A stretch of DNA of 31,564 bases from a virus: IMG/VR virus record IMGVR_UViG_3300042544_000573, positions 1-31,564 of that record; one strand, 5' to 3'. How positions within the stretch are numbered: position 1 is the stretch's first letter; every line of letters starts with the position of its first letter. The notes beneath the pieces were generated by a model. It did no database searches, had not been told where the DNA came from, and saw only the letters and a list, made by a program, of their open reading frames with translations. Of the stretch, positions 8,958 through 17,664 are shown piece by piece. Both the position numbers and the translations under genes were made by a program.

Positions 8958-10820
8958 TCATTCAATTTTCCCCGTGGCGGGGTTGTATTTAAGACTGGTT
9001 CCGCCGGGGCCTGCTGCGCCGGGGGCTGGTAGCATTGTATCCAGTCCAGCCATTTTGGTAATCGCAGCCTCTACTGCACCCAGCTTGGTCTGCAGCGCAG
9101 CGCGCTCAGCCTTGTTGAACGTGGTCTTCATCTGGTTGGTGTACTGCGTCTGCAGGGCTTTCAACTCAGCCAACTGCTGTTTGTCGGCCCCACCACCCGC
9201 GCCACTCGTCCGGGCAGCCGCACCGATATTGGCCACCCTGATGTCTTTCACCATCTCCTCGCGGCGCAGCTCTGCCTGCTGCTTGAGCTCCAGCAGCTTG
9301 AGCGTTTCTTGCTGGGCCATCTTGCGGGTTTCCGTTTCGTTATTGCTAACTTGCTTGGCGGCTTCGTACTGGGCTTTGAAGATTTGGTCGAACTCTTTCT
9401 CGCCAACACCATACAGCTCTTTGGCGTATGCCCGAGCGCCGTCAATCTTGCCTTGCTCCTGCTCAATGATTTTGGTGCCAAGGTCAAAGCGTTTCTGGGC
9501 GCGCTGCTCCTCTAAGCCGCGCACGCCACGCGCACCGGTAGCGCCAGCTTGGAACGAAGACATGCCATTGGGCGCGGCCGAGATTTGCCCGAGGTACTCC
9601 ATGAGTTGCCCCCATTGATCCTTTGGACCGGACTGGCGATCTCGCTCTCCCTGCAACTGCTTGATCATTGCATCGCGCTGCGTGGTGTCTGGAGCGCCAA
9701 CTCGGGACCCGTACATCATCTCCTTGTTAGCAGCAGCAACTTGCGGGTCTTGCATCATGCGCTCGGCCAGAATTCGATCTGCGTCTGACTGAGGTGGTGG
9801 CATAGCGCTAGAAACTGCAACGGGTGGTGCTGCCTCTTCAACAGGTGGGCGGGTTACCTCTTGCCGCTTTTGAGCGGCAGCCAACGCCTTTAGGTCGGCC
9901 ACTGGTTTCGGTGCGGGTGGAGCGCTGCGTACTGCTGCATCGGCCGCGTTGATTGCAGCACGGTTCTCCGCTGCGGTTCGGCCCGTCGTGGCAACTTCGT
10001 TTTTGGCATCCCGAGCGCGCGCTACATCCGTAAACGGCGTCATGCTTTCTGGGTCGGCCCCTTCTGGTGTCAGCTTTGGCGACAAGTAAGCGGCGTTTAC
10101 GCCCGCAGCGCGCATTGGGCGGACAACTGCAGTGTCATACGCGCCGACCAGCCCCCTTGGCACCATGGTTGCAACGTCAGCAATGGCGCGGCCAGCCGAT
10201 TCGCTACCGCCGCGCAGCGTCTCCAGCAACTTAGCAATGGCTGAGCGGTCTGCCGCTGCCTGCGCGTCAAGCGGCTTGTCCGGCTCGCGCTTCTTACGCT
10301 CCGCTGCCTCGCGGTTTTCGCGGTTCATCCGGTCGTAAGGCGTTTCGTATTCTTCGCCCTCGTCGCCACCTTTTTTGAACGCAATGATGCCGCCCTCGGC
10401 CATATCAAAATTCACAGGCAGCTCGTCAATGCCTTGCGCGCCGGGCTGGGCTTCGGCAAACTGCGTCCCTTCTGGGACGGGGCCCGGGCCAGCTTGCTGC
10501 ATCAGCGCTTGAAGACCTTGCTGTTGCTGCTGGGCCTGCAGGGCCTGAGCCTCCATCTTCTGGCGCGCTTGCTCCTGCACGGATTCCATGACGGTGGGGG
10601 GCTTGCCTTGCGGGCCTTGCATCTGGGCGAGTTGGCTCAGGGCCTGCTGCTTGGCCATGGCATCTTTTTCGTTCGTGACGATGTTTAACGCCATAAGCTT
10701 TTGCAGGTCAGGAGGCAGCCCGGGCTTGCCCTGCTGTTCTTGTTGAATACGCTGCTGGAGCGGTGCGGGGTTCCCACGGAACAGTGAGGCAATGCCTTGA
10801 GCGCTGGGTTGTTGGGCCAT
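8958..10820 (-). CDS. Gln-rich coiled-coil virion structural protein
   Basis: This 620-aa protein carries no recognisable enzyme domain. About 20-115 is very rich in Gln, Ala and Met (QEQQ, QAQQQQQ). M140-AEGGIIAFKKGG-152 is a GG-containing motif of a kind that recurs in several proteins of this window. About 160-350 is charged and proline-rich. About 380-600 is predicted helical and coiled (Glu/Lys/Gln/Ala), and the end is Gly/Pro-rich (APGAAGPGG). ATG at 10820 follows AAGGA with 7 nt spacing and lies 9 nt after the previous stop. The gene sits between the 865-aa protein and the giant peptidase protein, so an internal or ejection role is plausible. The precise function is unknown. Confidence 0.82.
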   Translation of the reverse strand: MAQQPSAQGIASLFRGNPAPLQQRIQQEQQGKPGLPPDLQKLMALNIVTNEKDAMAKQQALSQLAQMQGPQGKPPTVMESVQEQARQKMEAQALQAQQQQQGLQALMQQAGPGPVPEGTQFAEAQPGAQGIDELPVNFDMAEGGIIAFKKGGDEGEEYETPYDRMNRENREAAERKKREPDKPLDAQAAADRSAIAKLLETLRGGSESAGRAIADVATMVPRGLVGAYDTAVVRPMRAAGVNAAYLSPKLTPEGADPESMTPFTDVARARDAKNEVATTGRTAAENRAAINAADAAVRSAPPAPKPVADLKALAAAQKRQEVTRPPVEEAAPPVAVSSAMPPPQSDADRILAERMMQDPQVAAANKEMMYGSRVGAPDTTQRDAMIKQLQGERDRQSGPKDQWGQLMEYLGQISAAPNGMSSFQAGATGARGVRGLEEQRAQKRFDLGTKIIEQEQGKIDGARAYAKELYGVGEKEFDQIFKAQYEAAKQVSNNETETRKMAQQETLKLLELKQQAELRREEMVKDIRVANIGAAARTSGAGGGADKQQLAELKALQTQYTNQMKTTFNKAERAALQTKLGAVEAAITKMAGLDTMLPAPGAAGPGGTSLKYNPATGKIE

Positions 10821-10829
10821 GATCTGTCC

Positions 10830-13427
10830 TTATTTCGTGGTCGCGGGCGTTTCGCCGAGCAAAATTCTCATTGCTTGGTCTGCGGTCAGTGTTCCATCAG
10901 AGAATTTCTGAAGAGCGCTACGAGCCGCTGCGCTGTACGACTGAGATTGCAGTGGCATACCAGACAACAGAGACTGCTCAAACTGCAGCATCTTGAACGG
11001 ATTCTCACGAGCCTCTTCAAACTGCTTCTTGTCCGCTGCGATGCCTTCGGACTCAATGCCGCGCTCGATGCCGCCCAGTGCTGTCAACTGGTTGAGCTGA
11101 GAAAGACCCAGATTGCCTTGACTTGTCAGAGCCTGCAACCGATTTGCATCCGCTGCGGAAGCCGCCGCGCTGTTGATCTGTGAAGCGGTAAGCGCAGCCG
11201 ACTGGTTTGAAGTGCTGGCCCTAAGCGCCAAATCTGCTGCCGTCTTGGCTTGGTCAGAGCTTTGGCCGTATCCAAATTGACCCGCCTGCTCTGTGGCTTT
11301 TTGCACATCAAGCGCCCGCAACTGGTCTGCATTGAACTGATCCATGGCCTTGTTGTAGGCGGTGTTGTACCCCGATGTCAGCAGCTCGTTTTGCTTACCC
11401 ATCAGGTTGCGACTGCCCTCAGCCTCCATGATGGCTTGACGGCTACCGCCAAAAGCCCCGGCCTTGGTTAACCGACCAGCGTCACCTATACGAGAAATCT
11501 CCGCCTGACGGCGAGCCTCCGCCAGTTGTGGATCAAGCGCAGACTTCAAGTACGGGTTCATGTACTGCTGGGCCTCAGCCGTACCAAATGTGCCGGTAGA
11601 AAACGTCCCGGGTTTATACGCTTCGGGCGCGACATACGTGGACGAAACATTTGACGCGTTGGCACCGCCACCACCTGTTGGCGCGTAATCTGCCAGACCA
11701 GACAGAGCGCTAGTAAGACCGGACGGCCTAGCGCCAGAAGCCATATCAAATGCTTGCGTCTGCAAACCCGAAGCGCCAGCAGTCAATGGGCCTGTGTATG
11801 CCTGATACGGCGCTTTCGCCAGCGCACTGCCCCGACCCATCAGGTCCGTAACGTATTCTCCTGCCCAGTTGGATAGGCTGGACTCAACGCCGGTAGTCCC
11901 CGCCGGAACCTTGGGAGTGGTAGTGGTTACTCCGCCTGCGTCATATCGCTGAACAGAGCCACCCGGCATGAACTTGTTGGGGTCAATCTGCTTGCCCTGC
12001 TCTGTGCTACCCGTCCGGGCTTGACGGATGCTGTCCATCATGGCGTAGAGCTTCTTGGCACCCTTTTCAGCGCTACCACCGCCAATACGCTTGACCATTG
12101 CAGGCGAGATAAATGCTTCGTCATTTGCCACACGAGCCTCCTGAGAGCCGTCAATCGTTGTGGGGATGGAGTCACTCATGCCATCACCGGCACCCTTGAT
12201 GGGCTTCGCCCCAAGGTTCTCTGCAAGCAGCTTTAAGCCAGCCTCGGAGCTACCATTGCCGTAGTGGCTGACCACATCGGCAGGAAGCACAAACCCGTTG
12301 CGCTCGAGCCCTTCCGCAATGCCACCCTTCGCAAACTTTGTTGCGTTGTAGCGACTTGTCACCACGTCCGGGCTGACATTCAAGGCTTCTGCTACTTGTT
12401 TTGGTGTTACAAGATTGGCGTCCATCGCAGTGGCAATAGTCTTGTCACTGGCACCTTTGTTGGTATTAAACCAGTTTGTAATATCCGCGCTTGCCACAGG
12501 CGGAGTCGCAGCGCCGGATCGAGCCAGATCAATCTCCGAGGCCAACTTGGGGTCTGCCGCACGGACTGATTTGACCGTATCCCCGAAAGTATCGAGCCCT
12601 TTATTCATCCAGTATTGGATGGCAGTTTCATCTGGAGTGAGAACTGCAAGGGGATTGTTTTTATAGGCATCAAGCACTTGCGCACGAGATGCGGACCCAG
12701 AAACGCTTGGAGTTTCGTAAGTTGCTTTTCTGCTAAACGGATTGGCCAGTGCTGCGGCGCGTAGATCGTCCAGCGTGCGTGCGTTGGACTGCACCACCTC
12801 GCCAGCAGCATTTTTAAACGTCACTCCGCCACCATAGTCAATGCCGCTCGAACCGGGACGACGGCCAACTTGGGGGTTGGTCAGCATCTGGCGCTCGGCG
12901 GTGTACTTTGGAATTGTGCCTTGATAGCCGGTTGCAATGCCCGCAGACCCACTGGGCCTTGTGGCCGAATAAAGACCAGCACCAACCGAGAGCAGCCGCT
13001 TCCAATCAACTTTACCGTCCTTGCCTTTAAACAAGTCCAGAAGTTGCTGGCCCCCCTTTTTAATAAAACCCATCAAACCGCTGTCGTCTCCGGCAAGGTT
13101 TCCCTTGCTGTCTACAAAACCGCCTTTTGTGGTGTCATACGTAAATTCGGTCCCCTTGGAATCTTTGAATGCCACATTGCCAGAGGCGTCAATCTTGTAA
13201 AAATTTCCCAATTCATCTTGCGTCCAACCTTGGCCAACTTCCGTGGGGTTGTCAAGTCCACCCGGTGTCAATGGGCTTGGGGTTGAGTCTCGCTCTGGAA
13301 TTTCAGCAGGAAGGTCGGTAGGAGGGGTAACTGGGTCCGAAGGTGGGTCAACAACAACGGGGGTTACCGGGGTCTCACTTTCGCCGTCATCGTACCAGTT
13401 TCCCAGTTCATCTTGTCGCATCGTCAT
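10830..13427 (-). CDS. Large virion structural protein with internal duplications
   Basis: This 865-aa protein is of a type I associate with phage structural regions but cannot name. QDELGN(W/F)Y occurs twice near the N-terminus, at 5-12 and 70-77, around a Pro/Thr/Val-rich linker. The middle carries KFAKGGI (364-370). A motif F(V/I).PA..V....G.GS.E.G.K.L then occurs at 379-400 and again at 439-460, exactly 60 residues apart, around GMSDSIPTTIDG. RYDAGGV follows at about 495. The C-terminal third (about 560-850) is Ala/Gln/Ser-rich and probably helical. ATG at 13427 is preceded by GAGGAG, and the previous gene's TGA ends one base before it. A tail-internal or ejection role is inferred from position. 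Confidence 0.83.
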   Translation of the reverse strand: MTMRQDELGNWYDDGESETPVTPVVVDPPSDPVTPPTDLPAEIPERDSTPSPLTPGGLDNPTEVGQGWTQDELGNFYKIDASGNVAFKDSKGTEFTYDTTKGGFVDSKGNLAGDDSGLMGFIKKGGQQLLDLFKGKDGKVDWKRLLSVGAGLYSATRPSGSAGIATGYQGTIPKYTAERQMLTNPQVGRRPGSSGIDYGGGVTFKNAAGEVVQSNARTLDDLRAAALANPFSRKATYETPSVSGSASRAQVLDAYKNNPLAVLTPDETAIQYWMNKGLDTFGDTVKSVRAADPKLASEIDLARSGAATPPVASADITNWFNTNKGASDKTIATAMDANLVTPKQVAEALNVSPDVVTSRYNATKFAKGGIAEGLERNGFVLPADVVSHYGNGSSEAGLKLLAENLGAKPIKGAGDGMSDSIPTTIDGSQEARVANDEAFISPAMVKRIGGGSAEKGAKKLYAMMDSIRQARTGSTEQGKQIDPNKFMPGGSVQRYDAGGVTTTTPKVPAGTTGVESSLSNWAGEYVTDLMGRGSALAKAPYQAYTGPLTAGASGLQTQAFDMASGARPSGLTSALSGLADYAPTGGGGANASNVSSTYVAPEAYKPGTFSTGTFGTAEAQQYMNPYLKSALDPQLAEARRQAEISRIGDAGRLTKAGAFGGSRQAIMEAEGSRNLMGKQNELLTSGYNTAYNKAMDQFNADQLRALDVQKATEQAGQFGYGQSSDQAKTAADLALRASTSNQSAALTASQINSAAASAADANRLQALTSQGNLGLSQLNQLTALGGIERGIESEGIAADKKQFEEARENPFKMLQFEQSLLSGMPLQSQSYSAAARSALQKFSDGTLTADQAMRILLGETPATTK
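12048..12293 (-). repeat. Two copies of a 22-residue motif inside the 865-aa protein
   Basis: Residues 379-400 and 439-460 share the pattern F(V/I).PA..V....G.GS.E.G.K.L with a 60-residue period. The conserved positions are hydrophobic and glycine, suggesting a duplicated small structural unit. This is seen at protein level; the DNA copies have diverged. Confidence 0.65.
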
Positions 13428-13428
13428 A

Positions 13429-14622
13429 TCAACTCCTCAGTAGCCGCGTAAGTTCGCGGTTCCGTGCATTAAGATCACCTGCTGAGGTCGCAAACAGGCC
13501 AGTTCCAAAAATATCGTTCATCAATTGTACGTCTGCGGCGTTCTTCTTGTCATCTTCCGACTCGGCTTCACTGCCCGGAGCACGAAGGACATTACCCGCA
13601 AGATACCTAAGAACGTCGTTGTTTGCGCTGCTGGCGTTTGTAGCAGGTTGAGATGGACCCCCGGCATTGACCCCAAAAAGGGAGTCAAGGTTGTCCCCGC
13701 CTGCCGAGGTAGAAGAATCAGTTGACGCGGTTGTAGAGCCTGTTGCCGACGATCCCGAGGACGATCCAACACCCAAAGCGCCGTCAATGGCTGCCGCCAA
13801 CGAAGAGGTGTTGGATTGCCCAGTGGGGGCCGCTCCGGTCGCCGAGTTAACTGCGCTAGATGTTGCTGACCCGATGGCTTGGCCAACACCCATTGCGGAC
13901 ATCCCAGAAGAAACCGTGCTTGCTGGAATTCCCGTTGCCTGAGAAATGGTTGAAGCCAGCGCAGCTACCACTGCCCCGGTTGTGGCGGCAGAAACGGCTT
14001 GCCCGGGGTTCCCGTTGACAATTCCAGAAACAACTCCAACAGGGATGCCAAGTGATGCGGCAACTTGGCCGATGGCTGCATTTGCAATGCTCTGGCCAAT
14101 GCTTGTTTGCCCAGACAGCATCCCCATAAGCCCTTGAGTCTGTGAAACCGCCAAGCCGAGCGTTGGGTTTATAAGTCCCAGTAGGGCGGGCAAGTTATTG
14201 GTCAAGGCGGTATTGGCATCCATCGCTGCCAGCGCCATATCAACCGTTTGAGTATCGGAAATACTCATACCCCCAAGGCCGTTTGCGGACAGCAAACCGA
14301 GCTCTGATTGAGTCATCCCGTTGGTGGCCACATTGGAGCCAGTCGCGTTCGACTGCGACATCATTGCCGCCTCAGTTGGGCTGATACCCAAAGCAGCGGC
14401 AATTTCCGAAAGCGATGTTACTGCGGGGTCAGATTCGGGAGTAGAAAAATCGGTGCTGGTAGAGCCCCCAGCGGGAGTCCCATTTCCCGTACCAGATGCG
14501 CCGGGTCCGGGGCCATCCCCAGTGGCAGACGAAGCAGCACCCGTACCACCGTCACCGCTATCCCCATCGCCATAACGGAATGGGCGACCCAAAAGCTTGG
14601 CCTTGTAGTACAGGATGTTCAT
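13429..14622 (-). CDS. Low-complexity Ala/Ser/Gly/Thr-rich virion protein
   Basis: This 397-aa protein has no recognised domain. After a short basic start (MNILYYKAKLLGRPFRYGD), residues 20-65 are Gly/Ser/Thr/Asp-rich and acidic. Residues about 75-250 alternate small and hydrophobic residues with loose repeats such as GIPVGVVSGIVNG and GIPASTVSSGMSAMG, which could form amphipathic, membrane-active helices. A Ser/Gly/Thr stretch follows at about 250-300, then a charged C-terminus. ATG at 14622 lies one base after the upstream stop, and its own TGA ends one base before the next ATG, so the three genes are probably translationally coupled. Its place among the presumed ejection proteins suggests a membrane-contacting role. 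That is inference, and the low complexity limits any homology claim. Confidence 0.75.
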   Translation of the reverse strand: MNILYYKAKLLGRPFRYGDGDSGDGGTGAASSATGDGPGPGASGTGNGTPAGGSTSTDFSTPESDPAVTSLSEIAAALGISPTEAAMMSQSNATGSNVATNGMTQSELGLLSANGLGGMSISDTQTVDMALAAMDANTALTNNLPALLGLINPTLGLAVSQTQGLMGMLSGQTSIGQSIANAAIGQVAASLGIPVGVVSGIVNGNPGQAVSAATTGAVVAALASTISQATGIPASTVSSGMSAMGVGQAIGSATSSAVNSATGAAPTGQSNTSSLAAAIDGALGVGSSSGSSATGSTTASTDSSTSAGGDNLDSLFGVNAGGPSQPATNASSANNDVLRYLAGNVLRAPGSEAESEDDKKNAADVQLMNDIFGTGLFATSAGDLNARNRELTRLLRS

Positions 14623-14623
14623 A

Positions 14624-14878
14624 TCAGACCTTCACTTTCAATACGTTGGAGGCAGAGGTGTCGCGGTACACATCGCCCGGGCGCAGATCGGCCACGTTTG
14701 CTTGTGTCGGCAAAGTGTTGATGTCGATGTTTAAACTGGAAATGTTGATGTGCTGTACGGCGGTGGTTTGCTGGAAGAACAAGTTGAAGACCGTCTGCAT
14801 CTGGTCCATAAACGCAGTGGTGTATTGCGCTGGCGCTGTGGTTGGCCGAGGCGGGGTAACGCGACTGAACATGCCCAT
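14624..14878 (-). CDS. Small conserved-type structural protein
   Basis: This 84-aa protein follows the 727-aa tail protein by 3 nt. ATG at 14878 is preceded by GAGGTG. A second ATG two codons later (MFSRV) is possible. The N-terminal half is Pro/Thr/Ala-rich, then FMDQMQTVFNLFFQQ looks like an amphipathic helix. The C-terminus, DLRPGDVYRDTSASNVLKVKV split over about 64-84, looks like a compact beta hairpin of a type I have seen in phage structural operons. Its function is unknown. An overlapping 88-residue reading frame here (14885-14619) is not used. Confidence 0.75.
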   Translation of the reverse strand: MGMFSRVTPPRPTTAPAQYTTAFMDQMQTVFNLFFQQTTAVQHINISSLNIDINTLPTQANVADLRPGDVYRDTSASNVLKVKV

Positions 14879-14881
14879 AGG

Positions 14882-17065
14882 TCACCTCGCGCCATCAGGA
14901 CGCAAATCAAAGCGCGGAGCCCCAAGCTGCCAAGTTACGCCAAGGCCGGTGCTCTCCACCTTCATGGACATCTGCCGTGCGCGAACCCGGGTAAAAATCT
15001 GCCCCGTAAATTCTTCAATTGGCAGCACGGCTGTACGCGTGATCGGTCGGTTGTTTTCACCGCCAACCGATGGAGGGGTAGTGTATCCTGAACCCGCGTT
15101 CTTTAAAGGCTGCATGTACATCCGGGCCGTAGGAGCTGCGGCCTCTGACCCACGGAACGTAATGTCCGGCAGGACGCGCCAAAGGAACATGAATTTGTGC
15201 CCATCATCCAGATCAAATTCAGCGGAAGTGATTGTTGCCGTAATCGGGGTTGGCACGTCGGTTGTCTTGTCGTCCACACCAAACTCGTGGTTCACAATGT
15301 TATTGGAGTACGTAGCCGCTATCGGGTAATCGAGCAACCCAGAATCCAGCCATGCTGTGCGACCTAAACTGCCGTAGTACCAGATGTCTTCGGAGTAGTT
15401 GTAGATCGCGTACTTGTCAACCACAAGGGAACCAGTCGAGCAGTAAAACCACCAAACCTCATTAAAGCCTTCGTTGGTCCCAGCAAAAACTTGGGCGTAC
15501 TGGTCTTTGTTTAGGTCTGAAAAAATATACTGACGCAAGTCGCACCGCAAGGTTTGAACTCGACCGTCGTACTTATAGAACTTGTCCACACCCATCCAAT
15601 AGACGACGCCAGAAGCAACGGCGGCGGCATTTTGCCCAACGATTGATGTGTTGTCACCAAGCAGTGTCGCACCCCAAACGATTGGAGGGCCGAGATACTG
15701 AAGGGCGTACACCGCGTTATCCGTGAACACCACAATTTCTTGGCGGGACTGGATGGCAGAAACAATGCGCGAACCCCGCGATAACTGCAATCCTCCAGCT
15801 TGGTTTGTTGGCGATGGCGTCCAATCTGCTGCGTTCTCTTGATCGGACCAGCGGATTAGCATTGGATTTTGCGCGGAGAGGCCGACATCATTGCACCCAA
15901 ATGCCAACACAAAGCGGCTCACATCCGAAACCAGCAAGTAGTTCTGCACCGTAGGCGCATCTGATGCGCCGTTAAGAGCTGTCAAGCTAACCGCTCTGGT
16001 GCTAGTTCCCCCAGAGGAGGCCCAATAGTAAATGCCCCCACCCCGTGGCCCAAAAACCAAATCTTCGCCGAAGTTGAACTGACTCCACAGCCGAATAGTA
16101 TCCAGTGTCGTTGCGCCTACGCCCCAAGGGCCAGCGCCCCAAGAGCCAGCGCCCCAACCCAGCAGAGGTACGGCGAACTCGCCCCCAGTATTGATCTGAT
16201 ACGCAGCAGCCACCGTCCCGCCGCCGGGAGAACCTGATACGTCCGTTGCGTTGGCGGTTGCGGACGCAGTGATGGCGTACGAGTTTGCATTGAGGACTGT
16301 GAGTTGGTACTCGCGGTTAAGAACACCTGCCGTGATGTTGCCGCCAAGGCCCACGGCTCCGCTGAAAGTAACAAAGTCCCCCGTATTGCAGCCGTGCGCC
16401 GTATCCGCGACAGTGATGACGTTGGAGCCCAGTGTGGCACTGAAGGGGTTTGTCAGGACGAAATTGTACTTCGTGTATGTAGCTACCACAGCAGCCCCGC
16501 CACCGCCAGCCACCGTAGAAGTAGCTGCGGTAAACACGGTGATCGTGTAACTATCAACGCCAGTCACCGTAACCGTGTGATTGGTGTTTAGGACTTCTGG
16601 GGGGATACCGCCAACTGCTACGGCCCCAGAAAAATTGGCAACGTCCCCGGTGACTAGGCCGTGCGCGGTGTCGGCCACGACAATTACTGCCAAACCAGAG
16701 GTGGTGCTAAATGGATTGGTCAGCGTTACAGGTGCCTCGGTGTACGACCGCAAAGGGGTAATGTCGTAATAGGCACCACCGCGCTCAATGTAAAACTTCA
16801 GGTTTGTGCCAACACCAATAAGGTTTAGGCCATCAAGCGTCACCCAGTTCCACATAGACCGGCACACGCCCAAAAAGAAGTTTACGGAGATGCGCTCCCA
16901 GCCACCAATTTTTTCGGGAGACCCTGAGCGAAACCGAACCTTGTCGCAATCGTACCAGCCAGCCGAATACGCGCCGTTGATCCCGGCAGGTCCGACATTT
17001 TCCGACAGGTATCTGGTGTTTTCGCGACTTACGCCGGGTCTGAACAGGAGTTTTTTGAGTGGCAC
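14882..17065 (-). CDS. Large tail protein (hub/stabilisation-like) with two FCCH-like repeats
   Basis: This 727-aa protein begins LLFRPGVSRENTRY and WYDCDKVRFRSGSPEKIGGW, a style typical of large podovirus tail proteins often labelled stabilisation protein, P22 gp10-like. A duplicated domain lies at 116-196 and 205-289: TNPFS.T.G...I.VADTAHG..TGD...FSGAV, resembling the E1 FCCH-type repeat seen in phage tail proteins. A Gly/Trp repeat (WGAGSWGAGPWGVG) follows near 305-318. About 330-640 has a repeating W/Y/F and Gly pattern that suggests a beta-propeller or beta-rich body. The start is GTG at 17065 with GAGGT five bases upstream. Position after the lysis genes and before the internal proteins supports a tail tube or nozzle role. 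The exact homologue is not proven. Confidence 0.85.
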   Translation of the reverse strand: MPLKKLLFRPGVSRENTRYLSENVGPAGINGAYSAGWYDCDKVRFRSGSPEKIGGWERISVNFFLGVCRSMWNWVTLDGLNLIGVGTNLKFYIERGGAYYDITPLRSYTEAPVTLTNPFSTTSGLAVIVVADTAHGLVTGDVANFSGAVAVGGIPPEVLNTNHTVTVTGVDSYTITVFTAATSTVAGGGGAAVVATYTKYNFVLTNPFSATLGSNVITVADTAHGCNTGDFVTFSGAVGLGGNITAGVLNREYQLTVLNANSYAITASATANATDVSGSPGGGTVAAAYQINTGGEFAVPLLGWGAGSWGAGPWGVGATTLDTIRLWSQFNFGEDLVFGPRGGGIYYWASSGGTSTRAVSLTALNGASDAPTVQNYLLVSDVSRFVLAFGCNDVGLSAQNPMLIRWSDQENAADWTPSPTNQAGGLQLSRGSRIVSAIQSRQEIVVFTDNAVYALQYLGPPIVWGATLLGDNTSIVGQNAAAVASGVVYWMGVDKFYKYDGRVQTLRCDLRQYIFSDLNKDQYAQVFAGTNEGFNEVWWFYCSTGSLVVDKYAIYNYSEDIWYYGSLGRTAWLDSGLLDYPIAATYSNNIVNHEFGVDDKTTDVPTPITATITSAEFDLDDGHKFMFLWRVLPDITFRGSEAAAPTARMYMQPLKNAGSGYTTPPSVGGENNRPITRTAVLPIEEFTGQIFTRVRARQMSMKVESTGLGVTWQLGAPRFDLRPDGAR
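16121..16157 (-). repeat. 15-nt tandem repeat coding for WGAG units
   Basis: GCCCCAAGGGCCAGC is followed at once by GCCCCAAGAGCCAGC and a partial third copy. It encodes Trp-Gly repeats (WGVG, PWGAG, SWGAG) of the tail protein. A short perfect-phase repeat like this could change copy number by slippage without breaking the frame. Confidence 0.7.
16199..16720 (-). repeat. Tandem FCCH-like domain duplication in the tail protein
   Basis: Two segments of about 81-85 residues, encoded by 16720-16478 and 16453-16199, align over TNPFS, VADTAHG, TGD, FSGAV and VLN, and both end near a Gly-rich loop. The spacing between them is about 8 residues. This is read at the protein level. Confidence 0.75.
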
Positions 17066-17073
17066 GTTTTACC

Positions 17074-17664
17074 TCATGCGGTCAGTACGTTGAGGGCGGT
17101 GTTGATGTGCGCAACCCTGTCTGCAAGCCCTATTGTCCCACCATTTATTTTTTTCGTCATCCCCGTGAAGTCTTTGGCATCGGCTTCCTTGTTCAAGCCG
17201 CGCTTGTTCCAGTACCAAGCAGCCGTCAGGGCGGCATATTCTTTGGACAGAACCAGCTCGGGGTCGGCCACAAGGTCTACGCCCAAGGCGTCAGAGGCAA
17301 GGCGGTAGTTGTCCTTGCCAGTCAACTGGATCAGGCCACGGCCACGGTACTTCCAGCCATCGCCCTCGTCGGTGTTGCCCATCCGGCCAGAATATACCTT
17401 GTTGGCAATCTTCTCGGGGTTGCGGTGGAACGGCTGCGCAGCCTCCTCAGATGCAAAGCGGCTGGGCCAAGTGGCGTGCAAGCCCTTGGCGCTGTAGTTC
17501 AGATTCTCCTGCAAGGTCTTAAAGTTACCCGACTCGTGGGCACACTGGCCGATGAACGCCGCTTGGCGCTCAGGGGTGCTGATGTCAAAACGCTGAAATG
17601 CCGCCGTCAATGGCTCCAGCCAAGACGGGTCGATGTGCATTTCCTTGAGCTGGTCTTCTGTCAT
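17074..17664 (-). CDS. GH19-family endolysin
   Basis: This 196-aa enzyme probably cleaves the glycan strand of peptidoglycan at lysis. It matches the phage/bacterial glycoside hydrolase 19 (chitinase-like) fold. CAHESGNF places the catalytic Glu at E44, a second acidic residue E53 sits in QENLNYSA, and YRGRGLIQLTGKDNY (about 106-120) is the typical core motif. There is no signal peptide and no separate cell-wall binding domain. The length suits a single-domain enzyme, so export would need a holin. ATG at 17664 overlaps the holin stop as ATGA, which supports coupled expression of holin and endolysin. The family assignment is strong; bond specificity cannot be told from sequence. Confidence 0.95.
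   Translation of the reverse strand: MTEDQLKEMHIDPSWLEPLTAAFQRFDISTPERQAAFIGQCAHESGNFKTLQENLNYSAKGLHATWPSRFASEEAAQPFHRNPEKIANKVYSGRMGNTDEGDGWKYRGRGLIQLTGKDNYRLASDALGVDLVADPELVLSKEYAALTAAWYWNKRGLNKEADAKDFTGMTKKINGGTIGLADRVAHINTALNVLTA

Noticed and set aside
14496-15329. 277-aa plus-strand open frame across three minus-strand genes
   Set aside because: It crosses the junctions of coupled minus-strand genes that have good ribosome-binding sites and familiar motifs; its product looks random.
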